Part shown: positions 15,414-24,138 of the stretch, one piece after another
Numbering within the stretch: the first letter of the stretch is position 1
Layout of the letters: each line of letters begins with the position of its first letter
Source of the DNA: Treponema succinifaciens DSM 2489
GTDB lineage: Bacteria > Spirochaetota > Spirochaetia > Treponematales > Treponemataceae
Length of the DNA: 64,000 nucleotides
NCBI RefSeq assembly: GCF_000195275.1
Contig: NC_015385.1
Location: 2,558,501-2,622,500 of the forward strand
Direction: 5' to 3'
Made by a program: the position numbers and the translations under genes
The notes under the pieces: model-generated
What the model saw: the letters and a program-made list of their open reading frames with translations, nothing else
What the model was told of the DNA's origin: nothing
The model's database searches: none

Positions 15414-17450
15414 ATGAAAAAAATCCGTGTATTTATTTCCTGCCTGATTGTCTTGGTTAGCTTTACAGGATTTGGATGCGCACAAAATAATTCTCTGCAA
15501 AAAAAATATGGACAGGATTCCGCGTATTTTATGGCGCTTCTTTCTCTTGAAAACGGAAACCATCGTCAGGCTGAACATCTTTTAAAGCAAGCTGAAAAAA
15601 AAGCGTCTCCATTAATTGCAAGGCGTTCAATGGAAAAACTTTCACAGCTTGGAAATGTTCAGGAACATATAAACAGAAGCTACAGTTTATACAAAAAATT
15701 TCCAGATGAAGAAACCAAACTTGCAGCCGCAAAAGAATTTTTTAAAAACAAAGAATATGCAAGAGTAATCTGCCTCACAGAAAAAATTGATTTAAAAAAC
15801 TGCCTGAATGAAACTGTGTACTACAGGCTTTCTTCAATGCAGAAAAAAAACGACTCAAGATTCAGCAAGGAATTTTTTGAGTGGTGCGTATCAAGAGCAT
15901 TTTCTGATTTTCATTACAAGCTTTTTTGCGAAATATTCAAATCCGAAGAAGCAGAAGAATCAAATGTTATCCAGCTACGTGCAGATGTCTTTACAAAAAA
16001 TTATGTCGCCGCATATTCAAATGCAAAGTTAATTCTTGAAAATAAAAAATTTCTTTTGCCGCAAATTTTAAGCGATGCAGGAAAAGCATTTTTGTACGGC
16101 TCAAACAATTTTTTTTCAAATGCGCTTTATCTTGATTCCATAAAAAAGAATCTGCCGGACGACTGCAAATTTTACGCAGACTTTTATTCAGGGCGGCTTT
16201 ACGACAAATCAGATTCCTACAAAACAAGAGCCTTGAACCGGTTTGTTTTTGCGATGCAGGAATCTTTGTCAGATGAAAATTTTGACAACGCACTCTGGTA
16301 TTATTTAAATTGCCTTTTAAAAATTTCAGTTCCAAAAACAATCGATGCGATTACTCAATACAAAGACGAATGGAAAAATCCTTCTTACTTTGATGATTTT
16401 TTTGAAACGCTTTCTGTGCGGCTTCTTTCGCTTCATGCTTGGAATGATTTTTACAAAACTACGGATTTGATTTATGGAAAAGCAAGCCCGGAAATTTCTG
16501 CAAAATATTCATATATTTCCGCCCGGCTCATTCAGGAAAATTTTATCAAGACTCCAAAAGAAAAATCAGAAGAAGAGCAAAGGCTTTTTTCTCAGGCACT
16601 TCAAAGCGGAAGCGATTTGTACTACAGATTTCTTGCGATAAAAAATTTGGAGCTGGATAAAACAAAAGCAGAAGAAATTATTTTTTCAGTGGGAAACAAA
16701 AAGGAAATTCAGCCGGATCCACAAGCCGAAAAACTTTTGCTTGGCTATGCGGACTTCGGGCTTAAAGAATTTATTTATCCTGAATACCAAAAGCTTAAAG
16801 ATAAAATCGGAATGGAATGCACAGAAAAAATTGCAGAGTTTCTAAGCCAGTGCGGAAAAGAACAAGAAAGCATCCGCATTGCTTCCCGACGGTTATTTTC
16901 AAAAGACCGGCCTTTTCAAAAAAGACTTTTGGAACTTTCATTTCCGCAGTATTTTAAAGAGAGCGTTCAGAAATCTTGCCAGGATTTTTCGCAGCCAGAA
17001 TATCTTCTTTATGGATTAATCAGAAGCGAAAGTTTTTTTAATCCGAATGCAAAAAGCAATGCAGGCGCAAAAGGTCTTACGCAGCTTATGGAAGGAACTG
17101 CCGCAGACGTTGCACGAAAATTAAAAGTAGCGCAATTCGATTTAATGGACAGCGCAACAAATATAAGGTTCGGTTCATTTTATCTTGAAGAACTCAGGCG
17201 CAGACTTGACGGCTCTTCCATACTTGCAATCTTTTCTTACAACGGCGGAATTTCAAGAGTGCGTTCCTGGGTAAAAAGCGCGAACCTTGAATTCGGAATT
17301 TCAGATTTGCCCAAGGATTTGTTTTTAGAAGCGATTCCATTTTCTGAAACAAGAGAATACGGACGTAAAGTTGTTTCCGCAGCGGCAATGTACGGTTATC
17401 TTTATTATGGACTAAGCACATCGCAAGTTGTTGAAGAAATTATGAAATGA
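15414..17450 (+). CDS. Lytic transglycosylase lipoprotein (Slt70-like)
   Basis: 678 aa. The signal sequence ends FTGFGCAQ with Cys22 as lipidation site. A long alpha-helical, TPR-like region resembling the Slt70 superhelix occupies roughly residues 30-510. The C-terminal SLT domain has the catalytic Glu at about residue 539 (YGLIRSESFF), then NPNAKSNAGAKGLTQLM, NIRFGSFYLEEL and AIFSYNGG. It would cleave glycan strands between MurNAc and GlcNAc, giving anhydro ends. It lies 30 bp after the LysM gene with no terminator, so they are probably one operon. No clear ribosome site precedes the ATG; the TTG three bases earlier is an alternative start. Confidence 0.9.
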   Translation: MKKIRVFISCLIVLVSFTGFGCAQNNSLQKKYGQDSAYFMALLSLENGNHRQAEHLLKQAEKKASPLIARRSMEKLSQLGNVQEHINRSYSLYKKFPDEETKLAAAKEFFKNKEYARVICLTEKIDLKNCLNETVYYRLSSMQKKNDSRFSKEFFEWCVSRAFSDFHYKLFCEIFKSEEAEESNVIQLRADVFTKNYVAAYSNAKLILENKKFLLPQILSDAGKAFLYGSNNFFSNALYLDSIKKNLPDDCKFYADFYSGRLYDKSDSYKTRALNRFVFAMQESLSDENFDNALWYYLNCLLKISVPKTIDAITQYKDEWKNPSYFDDFFETLSVRLLSLHAWNDFYKTTDLIYGKASPEISAKYSYISARLIQENFIKTPKEKSEEEQRLFSQALQSGSDLYYRFLAIKNLELDKTKAEEIIFSVGNKKEIQPDPQAEKLLLGYADFGLKEFIYPEYQKLKDKIGMECTEKIAEFLSQCGKEQESIRIASRRLFSKDRPFQKRLLELSFPQYFKESVQKSCQDFSQPEYLLYGLIRSESFFNPNAKSNAGAKGLTQLMEGTAADVARKLKVAQFDLMDSATNIRFGSFYLEELRRRLDGSSILAIFSYNGGISRVRSWVKSANLEFGISDLPKDLFLEAIPFSETREYGRKVVSAAAMYGYLYYGLSTSQVVEEIMK

Positions 17451-17526
17451 AACTAAAATACATTGCGCTTTAACAAAGCTCTAAAAATATTTTTATTCTT
17501 TTTAATTTTATAAACGGAGAAAAATT

Positions 17527-19257
17527 ATGGCTGACCCGTTTGCACAAGTTTTGCCGCAGGTATTTCATTTTTCACATTTGCAAGGAACACAGTTTGTACT
17601 TTTACTCGGAATCATTATGTTCTTTGGCGCGCTCGGAGGACGCATTTTTCAAAAACTGAAAATTCCGCAGGTTGTAGGATATATTGTAATCGGAATTTTA
17701 ATCGGCTCTTCAGGCTTTCAAATTCTTCAGATTGAAACAATCATCGCATTAAATCCAGTAAACACAATCGCGCTTTCTTTAATAGGATTTTTAATCGGCG
17801 CAGAACTAAAAATCGATGTAATAAAAAAATACGGCAAGCAGTTCGTTGGAATTCTAATCGGCGAATCTGTAACTCCATTTTTTGTTGTTGGATTTTTTGT
17901 TACTTTAGTCGCATACATTTTTATGAAAGATTTCAAAACTGCGATTTCCTTTGGACTGATTCTTGGAGCAATATGTTCTGCAACAGCACCGGCGGCAACA
18001 ACTGATGTTTTAAAAGAATTCAGAACACGCGGGCCTTTAACAACAACAACTCTTGGAATTGTCGCAATGGATGATGCTGTCGCACTGATTTTGTACGCAA
18101 TCGCATCTACGGTTGTTTCACCTTTGCTTGGCGGACAAGGGCAGTCATTCGGAATGCAGATGCTGAATATTGCAAAAGATATTTTTGGCTCTATTATAGC
18201 CGGAAGCATTTTTGGCGCGCTTGTAACTTTTGTTGTAAAAAATCTTATGAAAGATGAAGGCAGAGTTCTTTCATTCGGACTTGGAGGACTTTTTCTTTCA
18301 ACAGGAGTCTGCACAATTTTAGGACTAGACAATATTCTTGCCGCAATGTCTCTGGGATTTTTTATGGTGAATTTTGCACCTGCAAAGACACGCCCGATAT
18401 TCAGTCTTGTTGAAAAATTCACGCCGCCGATTTATGTTTTGTTTTTTGTGCTTGTCGGCGCAAAACTGAATATCTGGGTTGTTACACCAATCTTGGGAAT
18501 TCTTGCAATTGTCTATGTTGCAGGAAGAACTTTAGGAAAATCCATAGGCGCGCGTCTTGGCGCAAAGATAACAAAAGCTCCGCAGACAGTCCACGATTTT
18601 TTGCCATGGTGTCTTTTAAGCCAAGCCGGAGTCGCAATCGGACTTAGCATTGCAGCCAGCAACGACTTTGAAAATTCAATCGGACCTTCTATAATACTCA
18701 TAATCACGGCGACAACTTTTATCGTTCAGCTGATTGGTCCAATCTGCGTAAAACATGGAGTTACAAAAGCCGGCGAAGTTGGTCTTGCCATAACAGAAGA
18801 TGACATTTTGAAATCCTCAAAAGTAAAAAACGTTACTTGGGGAAGTGAAAAAATTTGCTGCGCCGACAGCCACGCAATTGTCACTGAAACAGAAAAAATT
18901 TGCCATATACTTAAAAATTTTGAAACCCACCACAACCAGTCATTTGCAGTCGCTTCAAATGAAACTGGAAAACTTTCAGGCATAATCACGCTTGAGCATT
19001 TAAAAGAAACGCTAATGATTGGAGAATTTGCAGACACGCTTCTTGCCGTTGATATTATGGATAAGCCGATTTGCACTTGCAGCCCTGAAGATTCGCTTCC
19101 CGATGTCTATAAAAAATTCAGCGATGCAGACACGGAATCAATGCCGATTGTAGACAACGATGGAAAACCTCTTGGCATTATGGAAAAGTTCGCCGCTGAT
19201 CATTATCTTCACACAAGAATTCTTGAAATAAACCGCAAGCTCGAAAACATGGCATAA
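17527..19257 (+). CDS. CPA2-family Na+(K+)/H+ antiporter with C-terminal CBS pair
   Basis: 576 aa. Residues ~20-420 form about twelve membrane spans of the Kef/NapA type: GGRIFQKLKIPQVVGYI at the start, AICSATAPAATTDVL in the unwound-helix region and the conserved acidic pair in VAMDDAVALIL that binds the cation. Instead of the usual TrkA-N domain, residues ~440-570 look like two CBS repeats (SFAVASNETGKLSGIITLE, VDIMDKPICTCSPEDSL, SMPIVDNDGKPLGIME), suggesting control by adenine nucleotides. GGAG precedes the ATG. Ion specificity cannot be decided from sequence. Confidence 0.88.
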   Translation: MADPFAQVLPQVFHFSHLQGTQFVLLLGIIMFFGALGGRIFQKLKIPQVVGYIVIGILIGSSGFQILQIETIIALNPVNTIALSLIGFLIGAELKIDVIKKYGKQFVGILIGESVTPFFVVGFFVTLVAYIFMKDFKTAISFGLILGAICSATAPAATTDVLKEFRTRGPLTTTTLGIVAMDDAVALILYAIASTVVSPLLGGQGQSFGMQMLNIAKDIFGSIIAGSIFGALVTFVVKNLMKDEGRVLSFGLGGLFLSTGVCTILGLDNILAAMSLGFFMVNFAPAKTRPIFSLVEKFTPPIYVLFFVLVGAKLNIWVVTPILGILAIVYVAGRTLGKSIGARLGAKITKAPQTVHDFLPWCLLSQAGVAIGLSIAASNDFENSIGPSIILIITATTFIVQLIGPICVKHGVTKAGEVGLAITEDDILKSSKVKNVTWGSEKICCADSHAIVTETEKICHILKNFETHHNQSFAVASNETGKLSGIITLEHLKETLMIGEFADTLLAVDIMDKPICTCSPEDSLPDVYKKFSDADTESMPIVDNDGKPLGIMEKFAADHYLHTRILEINRKLENMA

Positions 19258-19331
19258 AATCGAAAAACTGAATCATTGCATAAATCTGCCAAATTTTGTA
19301 TCTTTAGAAAAATAAAATTTTAGAGGTAGAA

Positions 19332-19568
19332 ATGGTAGACGAAGCTCTCATTGCAAAAGTAAAAGAAACTTTGGAAGCATTCCGCCCGCAGCTTAATGCA
19401 GATGGCGGCGACATGGAATTTATAAATATCGATGATGAAAATAAAGTTCATCTAAAACTCACTGGGGCTTGCGGCTCATGTCCAATGGCAACGATGACTC
19501 TTAAAATGGGAATTGAACGATACTTAAAAGAAACCTGCCCCGAAATTTCCGAAGTTGTACAGGACTAA
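19332..19568 (+). CDS. nfuA: NifU C-terminal domain Fe-S scaffold protein
   Basis: 78 aa, just the Nfu domain: VKETLEAFRPQLNADGGDMEFI, then LTGACGSCPMATMTLKMGIE with the CxxC (Cys47, Cys50) that holds a bridging 4Fe-4S cluster between two subunits. It delivers clusters to apo-proteins. It lacks the N-terminal A-type domain of E. coli NfuA, so the symbol denotes the domain. GAGGT lies upstream of the ATG. It is followed four bases later by slyD. Confidence 0.88.
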   Translation: MVDEALIAKVKETLEAFRPQLNADGGDMEFINIDDENKVHLKLTGACGSCPMATMTLKMGIERYLKETCPEISEVVQD

Positions 19569-19571
19569 GCG

Positions 19572-20117
19572 ATGACAGTTGAAAACGACAAATATGTTTC
19601 TATCCATTATATATTGAAAAATGATGAAGGAGCAGTTCTCGATTCTTCCACTGAAAAAACTTTAGATTATGTTCATGGGCGCGGCTATCTTTTGCCTAAG
19701 CTAGAAGAGCACTTGGCTGGAAAAAATCCCGGAGATAAATTCAGTGTAGTTCTTGAACCGAAAGATGGCTACGGAGAATATAGAAAAGAGCTCGTTACAG
19801 ATGTTGACCGCTCGAATTTTGAAGACGGAGTTCCTATAGAAGTCGGAATGGCTTTTCAGGCAATGACCGCATCCGGACCGCAGATTGTGCGTGTTACAAA
19901 AATCAGCGATGACAAAATAACAGTTGACGCAAATCACGAGCTTGCAGGAACACGCCTTCATTTTGAAGTTGAAATTGCAGACGTGCGCAATGCGACAGAA
20001 GAAGAGCTGAATCCACCATCTTGTTGCTGCGGCGGAAATTGCGGTGGTGCCTGTGGAGGCGAATGTTCCGACGGAGAATGCGGCAACTGCGGTGGAAACT
20101 GCGGCTGCGAAAACTAA
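19572..20117 (+). CDS. slyD: SlyD-like FKBP peptidyl-prolyl isomerase with Cys-rich metal tail
   Basis: 181 aa. FKBP core with the IF chaperone insert in SlyD order: VSIHYILKNDEGAVLDSS, YVHGRGYLLPKLEEHLAGKNPGDKF, PKDGYGEY, then DANHELAGTRLHFEVEI. The last ~35 residues are Gly- and Cys-rich with ten Cys and no His (SCCCGGNCGGAC ... GNCGGNCGCEN), a metal-binding tail; the E. coli tail is His/Cys-rich and binds nickel. Role: proline isomerisation, holdase activity and metal handling. It lies just after nfuA, so possibly tied to metalloprotein assembly (inference). It shares a 4-bp stop overlap with convergent aroK. Confidence 0.9.
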   Translation: MTVENDKYVSIHYILKNDEGAVLDSSTEKTLDYVHGRGYLLPKLEEHLAGKNPGDKFSVVLEPKDGYGEYRKELVTDVDRSNFEDGVPIEVGMAFQAMTASGPQIVRVTKISDDKITVDANHELAGTRLHFEVEIADVRNATEEELNPPSCCCGGNCGGACGGECSDGECGNCGGNCGCEN

Positions 20118-20689
20118 ACTTTAGAAGAAACAGATTCGATTATTTTTGCAGCGTTCGCTTCTTTTGAAGAGCTGGACATATCAATAACAACATCAGCTAG
20201 CTGTTCATAAATACATTCACGTTCAATAAAAAAGTCATGGAAAATTTTTTTTGCATCGGCTACTGAGCGTGGATTTTTTTTTGCAATAAAAGCAGGAACA
20301 TTTAAAATTGTTCCATCTTGAGCAACAGAAATTTCCCGTAAAACACGGAAACTTGCAATTCTTTCTGGAGTCTTTAAAAAAACAAAAGTTCCGATTTTTT
20401 TTAAAACATCAAGGGCTTTTTTATTTCCGCAGATTCCGCCACCAGTTGCTATAACTGCATTTTTTTCAGCGGAAGAATTTATTTTTTCAAGCAAAAATGA
20501 GCAGGCTTTTTCTTCGGCTTCCTGAAAACCTTCATTTCCAAGTTCTGTATAAATCTGCCGCGGAGTTTTTCCTGTCATTTCAAAAATCACATCGTCCGTG
20601 TCAAAAAATGGCACTGAAAGTTTTTTGCTTATTATGCGGCCTTGAGTTGATTTTCCACAGTGCTTAATGCCCATTAAAATTATGCTCAT
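20114..20689 (-). CDS. aroK: Shikimate kinase
   Basis: 191 aa. Walker A GIKHCGKST at residues 7-15, shikimate-binding FFDTDDVI with the Asp, the ELGNEGFQEAE segment and the GGG motif in VIATGGGICGNK. It phosphorylates shikimate at the 3-OH in the chorismate pathway. The adenine-loop region NPRSVADAKKIF is somewhat longer than average. GGAG lies seven bases before the ATG. It starts three bases after the RsmI-like gene ends, so translation is probably coupled. Confidence 0.9.
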   Translation of the reverse strand: MSIILMGIKHCGKSTQGRIISKKLSVPFFDTDDVIFEMTGKTPRQIYTELGNEGFQEAEEKACSFLLEKINSSAEKNAVIATGGGICGNKKALDVLKKIGTFVFLKTPERIASFRVLREISVAQDGTILNVPAFIAKKNPRSVADAKKIFHDFFIERECIYEQLADVVIDMSSSSKEANAAKIIESVSSKV

Positions 20690-20692
20690 CTT

Positions 20693-21415
20693 TCAGCTCC
20701 GGTAAATTAAAAAAATTGCTGGAAGTTTATTTATAGGCGGCTCATTTGATTTTTTCCATTCAGCCACAGAAAGCGTCTTGATAAACTCCTGTTCAGTTGT
20801 AAGACCGGCCGCAACACAAACCAGGGTTTCATTCCGGCACGAATTTAAAATAGATTCCAGCATCTTTAAATTTCTATACGGAGCTTCTATAAAAAGCTGC
20901 GTCTGTTTTTCATTCCAGGCTCGGTTTTCAAGCTGCCTTATTTTTGCAGCGCGTTCATTCGGCTTAACAGGAAGATAGCCGTTAAAAGCAAAACTCTGAC
21001 CATTCAGTCCGCTTGCCATTACAGCCATAATCATCGAAGACGGTCCGGAAAGAGGAACAACTTTCAAGTTTTTTTTCTGCGCCATTTCAACGACAGCGGC
21101 TCCGGGGTCAGCAACAGCAGGACAGCCGGCTTCTGAAATAATTCCCATTGGAAGTTTTTTCTTCAAAAGCGGATCAAGATAATTTGAAATTCTTGCAAGG
21201 TCTGAATGCTCGTTAAGCTCAAGAAATTCCAGCGAATCAATATCAATCGATGAATCAGCAAGCTTTAAGAAACGGATTGCAGAACGGCGGTTTTCAACAA
21301 TAAAATTCTTTATTCCGCGGAGAATTTTTTTGTTGTATTCAGGCAGAACTTTTTGGTATTCAGTTTCGCCCAAAGTTACAGGAATAAGATAAAGCGCAGG
21401 CTCAATTTTTTCCAT
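20693..21415 (-). CDS. Tetrapyrrole-methylase-fold SAM methyltransferase (RsmI-like)
   Basis: 240 aa. It has the TP-methylase fold of RsmI: LYLIPVTLGE at the N-terminus, PMGIISEAGCPAVADPGAAVVEMA, and VPLSGPSSMIMAVMASGL. RsmI 2'-O-methylates C1402 of 16S rRNA, but this shorter form, with ENRRSAIRFL and NGYLPVKPNERA, belongs to a paralogous group whose substrate is less certain. It sits upstream of aroK and downstream of the TraB gene on the same strand with gaps of a few bases, so a four-gene operon is likely. Confidence 0.82.
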   Translation of the reverse strand: MEKIEPALYLIPVTLGETEYQKVLPEYNKKILRGIKNFIVENRRSAIRFLKLADSSIDIDSLEFLELNEHSDLARISNYLDPLLKKKLPMGIISEAGCPAVADPGAAVVEMAQKKNLKVVPLSGPSSMIMAVMASGLNGQSFAFNGYLPVKPNERAAKIRQLENRAWNEKQTQLFIEAPYRNLKMLESILNSCRNETLVCVAAGLTTEQEFIKTLSVAEWKKSNEPPINKLPAIFLIYRS

Positions 21416-21421
21416 TGCAAA

Positions 21422-22609
21422 TCACCGCGTAAAAATTGAAATAAAAGTTGCGCCGCCAACAAAAGTTCCAATGCTACTTCCAAGCGAAGATAAAAAGAAA
21501 ACTAGCAAAACGCGGAGAATTCTGTTTTTATAAAAACCTTTCACGCTCGAAGCATCAGCCTGCAAATTTTCCATGTCCTCAACTGCCGGCTTTTTTACAA
21601 GAGCCTGAACAATTCCAGAAACAAATCCAATTCCAATAAACGGACAAAGCGAAGTGAACGGCGCGCCAACTGCAGAAACTAAAATTGCAAGAATGTGTCC
21701 GCCCGCAACAGCAGCACCAATAGCTGCAAGAATTCCATTCCACAAAACCCAGCTTCCAATCAAGTCCGCGCCTTTTTCAATTCCGCCCACAACAAAGCCA
21801 GTAACGATAAGTCCCAAAATCAAAATCGGAATTATCCAAGAAGCAACTTTTGCTCCAGCTGATTTTTCTGGAACTTTTTCAATTGCACTTACATCAGGAA
21901 TTTCTTTTCCAGCCGCAATTTTTTCAAGATGAGAAGAAACTCCCGGCAAATGTCCTGCTCCCAAAACCGCAAGAATATTTTTTTGCGGACAAGACCAAAT
22001 TTTTGAAGCAAGGTAAAAATCACGCTCGTCAATCAAAACTTCTTTTACAGCCGGAAGATAAGACGAAAGTTCCTGCATCATTGTATCCATTTCGCTGGAC
22101 TGCTTTAAATTTTCAATTTCAGTTTCCGAAACTTCTTCTTTGGAAAAAGCAGTGGCAATAAGCAACGAAAGCAACTTGCATTTTCCCATAAAAGAATTTT
22201 TTGCCCAGGCACGGCGCAACGTAACTGTTACAGGACGGTCAACCATTATCTGCGGAATTCCTAGTTCCTTGGCTTTTTTGATTGCGGCCGCCATTTCATC
22301 TCCGGGCTTTATTCCAGCGTCTTCTCCCATGCGTTTTTGATAGGCTGAAAGGACAATGTTTGCAAGCAAAAGAAATCCTTGTTTTTTCTTAAGGATTTCA
22401 ATAATGTCCATTTTTTTCCAGGACTCTTTATCCTCCATGTTTTTCAAGCGGTTTTCGTCAAGTTCAATTGCAACAGAATCCGGCTTCTGATCTTCAATTG
22501 CATTCTCAACTTCCGAAATACTGGCTTTTGAAACGTGCGCTGTTCCAATGAGGATAAATTTTCTTCCATTAAGTTCAAGAACTTTTTGTGTTGACTTGTT
22601 TTTTTCCAT
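21422..22609 (-). CDS. TraB/PrgY-family membrane protein
   Basis: 395 aa. The N-terminal TraB domain has IGTAHVSKASISEVE with the conserved His, AIELDENR, and ERDFYLASKI plus LAVLGAGHLPG, the motifs shared with the EreA/ChaN-like hydrolase fold. The C-terminal half has about five membrane spans. Family members are linked to pheromone shut-down (PrgY) or are predicted metalloproteases; the role here is unknown. ATG 22609 lies five bases after the TPR gene stop without a ribosome site, implying coupled translation; an in-frame ATG at 22648 would overlap the upstream gene. Confidence 0.83.
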   Translation of the reverse strand: MEKNKSTQKVLELNGRKFILIGTAHVSKASISEVENAIEDQKPDSVAIELDENRLKNMEDKESWKKMDIIEILKKKQGFLLLANIVLSAYQKRMGEDAGIKPGDEMAAAIKKAKELGIPQIMVDRPVTVTLRRAWAKNSFMGKCKLLSLLIATAFSKEEVSETEIENLKQSSEMDTMMQELSSYLPAVKEVLIDERDFYLASKIWSCPQKNILAVLGAGHLPGVSSHLEKIAAGKEIPDVSAIEKVPEKSAGAKVASWIIPILILGLIVTGFVVGGIEKGADLIGSWVLWNGILAAIGAAVAGGHILAILVSAVGAPFTSLCPFIGIGFVSGIVQALVKKPAVEDMENLQADASSVKGFYKNRILRVLLVFFLSSLGSSIGTFVGGATFISIFTR

Positions 22610-22614
22610 AAAAA

Positions 22615-24075
22615 CTATTTTAAAGGAACTTTTCCTTTTGTTCTCCATTCTGCCAAACGAAATTCAAAAAACATCGGGCTGTTCATGCTGACAACCTTTG
22701 CGTAATATTCATTGGCAAGTTCTGTTCCACCAAACATATCATAAAAAAGCGCAAGATAATAGTACATTTTTCCCTGCAAATTTCTATTCGTCATTGCGGA
22801 AATTCTCTGCGGCAAAGGACGCTCGCCCGCCCTGTCATGGAAAACCCGGAGCATAGAATATTCAATAGAATTTCTGTCCATTTTTCTAAGAACCTGATTG
22901 CTGAAATTTTTTGCTTCAGTTCCATTGCCTTCCTTGTAATAGCAGTAAGTAATCATCAGTGGATAAGAAATATTATTTTTGTTGGAATCATAGCATTTCA
23001 TAAAAGCTTCGCGCGCAGTTGTCCAGTTTTCTTCGTGAAGGGCGAGGATTCCAAGGCTTTCATAAGCAAAATAGTAATTTGGATTCAGCTCAATGACTTT
23101 TTTGTAATCTTCCATCGCATTTACAAAAATATCTTGCTCATCATAAAGCCCTGCCCGGTATGCGTATGCTAAAAAATAATCCGGTTCAATTTCTATTGCC
23201 TTTGTCCAAGAAGATTCCGCATTTTTGTAATGTCCAAGATAACGTTCGTACATTCCGTAATCCATATTGCATTCATAGTTTTCAGGGTCCACATCGAGCG
23301 CCTGCTTTGCATAGTCAGAAGCGATTTTGTATTCATTTGCAGCGTAGGCAAGTTTTCCTAAATACAAAAAAGCCTGTGTGTTTTTCGGATCAATCTCAAG
23401 AATTTTTTTGAAAGTTTTTTCCGCCTCATCATCATTTTCAAGATAGTAGTCACATTGTCCGGCACCGCGCAAAGCATCAATATTTTCAGGCTCGCGGACT
23501 AAAGCTCTTTTATAATAAATTTTTGCCTGCTTGTAATTTTTCTTTAAGAACATATCTTCACCAAGCTCCACATTCGCTGCGGAATTCAGTTTGTCTTTTG
23601 CCAAAAGCGAATTAACTTGTTTTGTGCGCTCTGCATTGTCGCCTTTCATTTTTGCAATCACAACCGCAAGAGAAGCAACATCATTATTCTGCGGATCGCG
23701 TTGTGACAGCTCATTGCAAAGAGCCTGAGCCTCGTCAAGGTTTTCCGCGCTTACATTTATCGCGGCCTTTAAAAAAAGCAAATCAAAATCGTCCGCATAT
23801 TTCGCCGGAAGCTTAGTTTCATAAAGGGAAAGAGCCGCTTCTGGTCCATCTTTATTCAAAACTGACTTCAAATCTTCCATAAAATCAGTTTTTGAATATT
23901 CAGTCTTTTTCTTTGCTTCTAATTTTTTTTCAGTTTCAACGGGTTGAGCCGTCTCTACAGTTTTTTCAGTGGAAGCACAAGAAGAAAGCCCCATGCTCAA
24001 AATAACAGCAACCGCCACAACAAGAACAACCGCAGCAAAAAGCTCCGCCAATGTAGTTTTTACCGAACTTTTCAT
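22615..24075 (-). CDS. Tetratricopeptide-repeat lipoprotein
   Basis: 486 aa. A long hydrophobic signal ends MGLSSCAST, placing the lipidated Cys at 33. After a Lys/Glu-rich linker come about ten TPR units, clearest at KIYYKRALVREPENIDALR, TFKKILEIDPKNTQAFLYLG, DYAKQALDVDPENYECNM, WTKAIEIEPDYFLAYAYRA and YKKVIELNPNYYFAYESLG. TPR superhelices hold partner proteins; as an envelope lipoprotein it is a plausible assembly scaffold. GAGGA precedes the ATG. It is divergent from the 631-aa envelope protein gene and heads the TraB/RsmI-like/aroK group. Confidence 0.87.
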   Translation of the reverse strand: MKSSVKTTLAELFAAVVLVVAVAVILSMGLSSCASTEKTVETAQPVETEKKLEAKKKTEYSKTDFMEDLKSVLNKDGPEAALSLYETKLPAKYADDFDLLFLKAAINVSAENLDEAQALCNELSQRDPQNNDVASLAVVIAKMKGDNAERTKQVNSLLAKDKLNSAANVELGEDMFLKKNYKQAKIYYKRALVREPENIDALRGAGQCDYYLENDDEAEKTFKKILEIDPKNTQAFLYLGKLAYAANEYKIASDYAKQALDVDPENYECNMDYGMYERYLGHYKNAESSWTKAIEIEPDYFLAYAYRAGLYDEQDIFVNAMEDYKKVIELNPNYYFAYESLGILALHEENWTTAREAFMKCYDSNKNNISYPLMITYCYYKEGNGTEAKNFSNQVLRKMDRNSIEYSMLRVFHDRAGERPLPQRISAMTNRNLQGKMYYYLALFYDMFGGTELANEYYAKVVSMNSPMFFEFRLAEWRTKGKVPLK

Positions 24076-24100
24076 AATTCCTCATATTCCAGAATGCTTA

Positions 24101-24129
24101 TTGCCTTTTACAATTTTTAAATATAAAAT
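24101..24129 (+). promoter_or_regulatory. Promoter of the 631-aa gene, likely leaderless
   Basis: TTGCCT (24101-24106), 17-nt spacer, TAAAAT (24124-24129). Nine bases (AGCAAAGTT) separate the -10 from the ATG at 24139, leaving no room for a leader with a ribosome site. Confidence 0.55.
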
Positions 24130-24138
24130 AGCAAAGTT

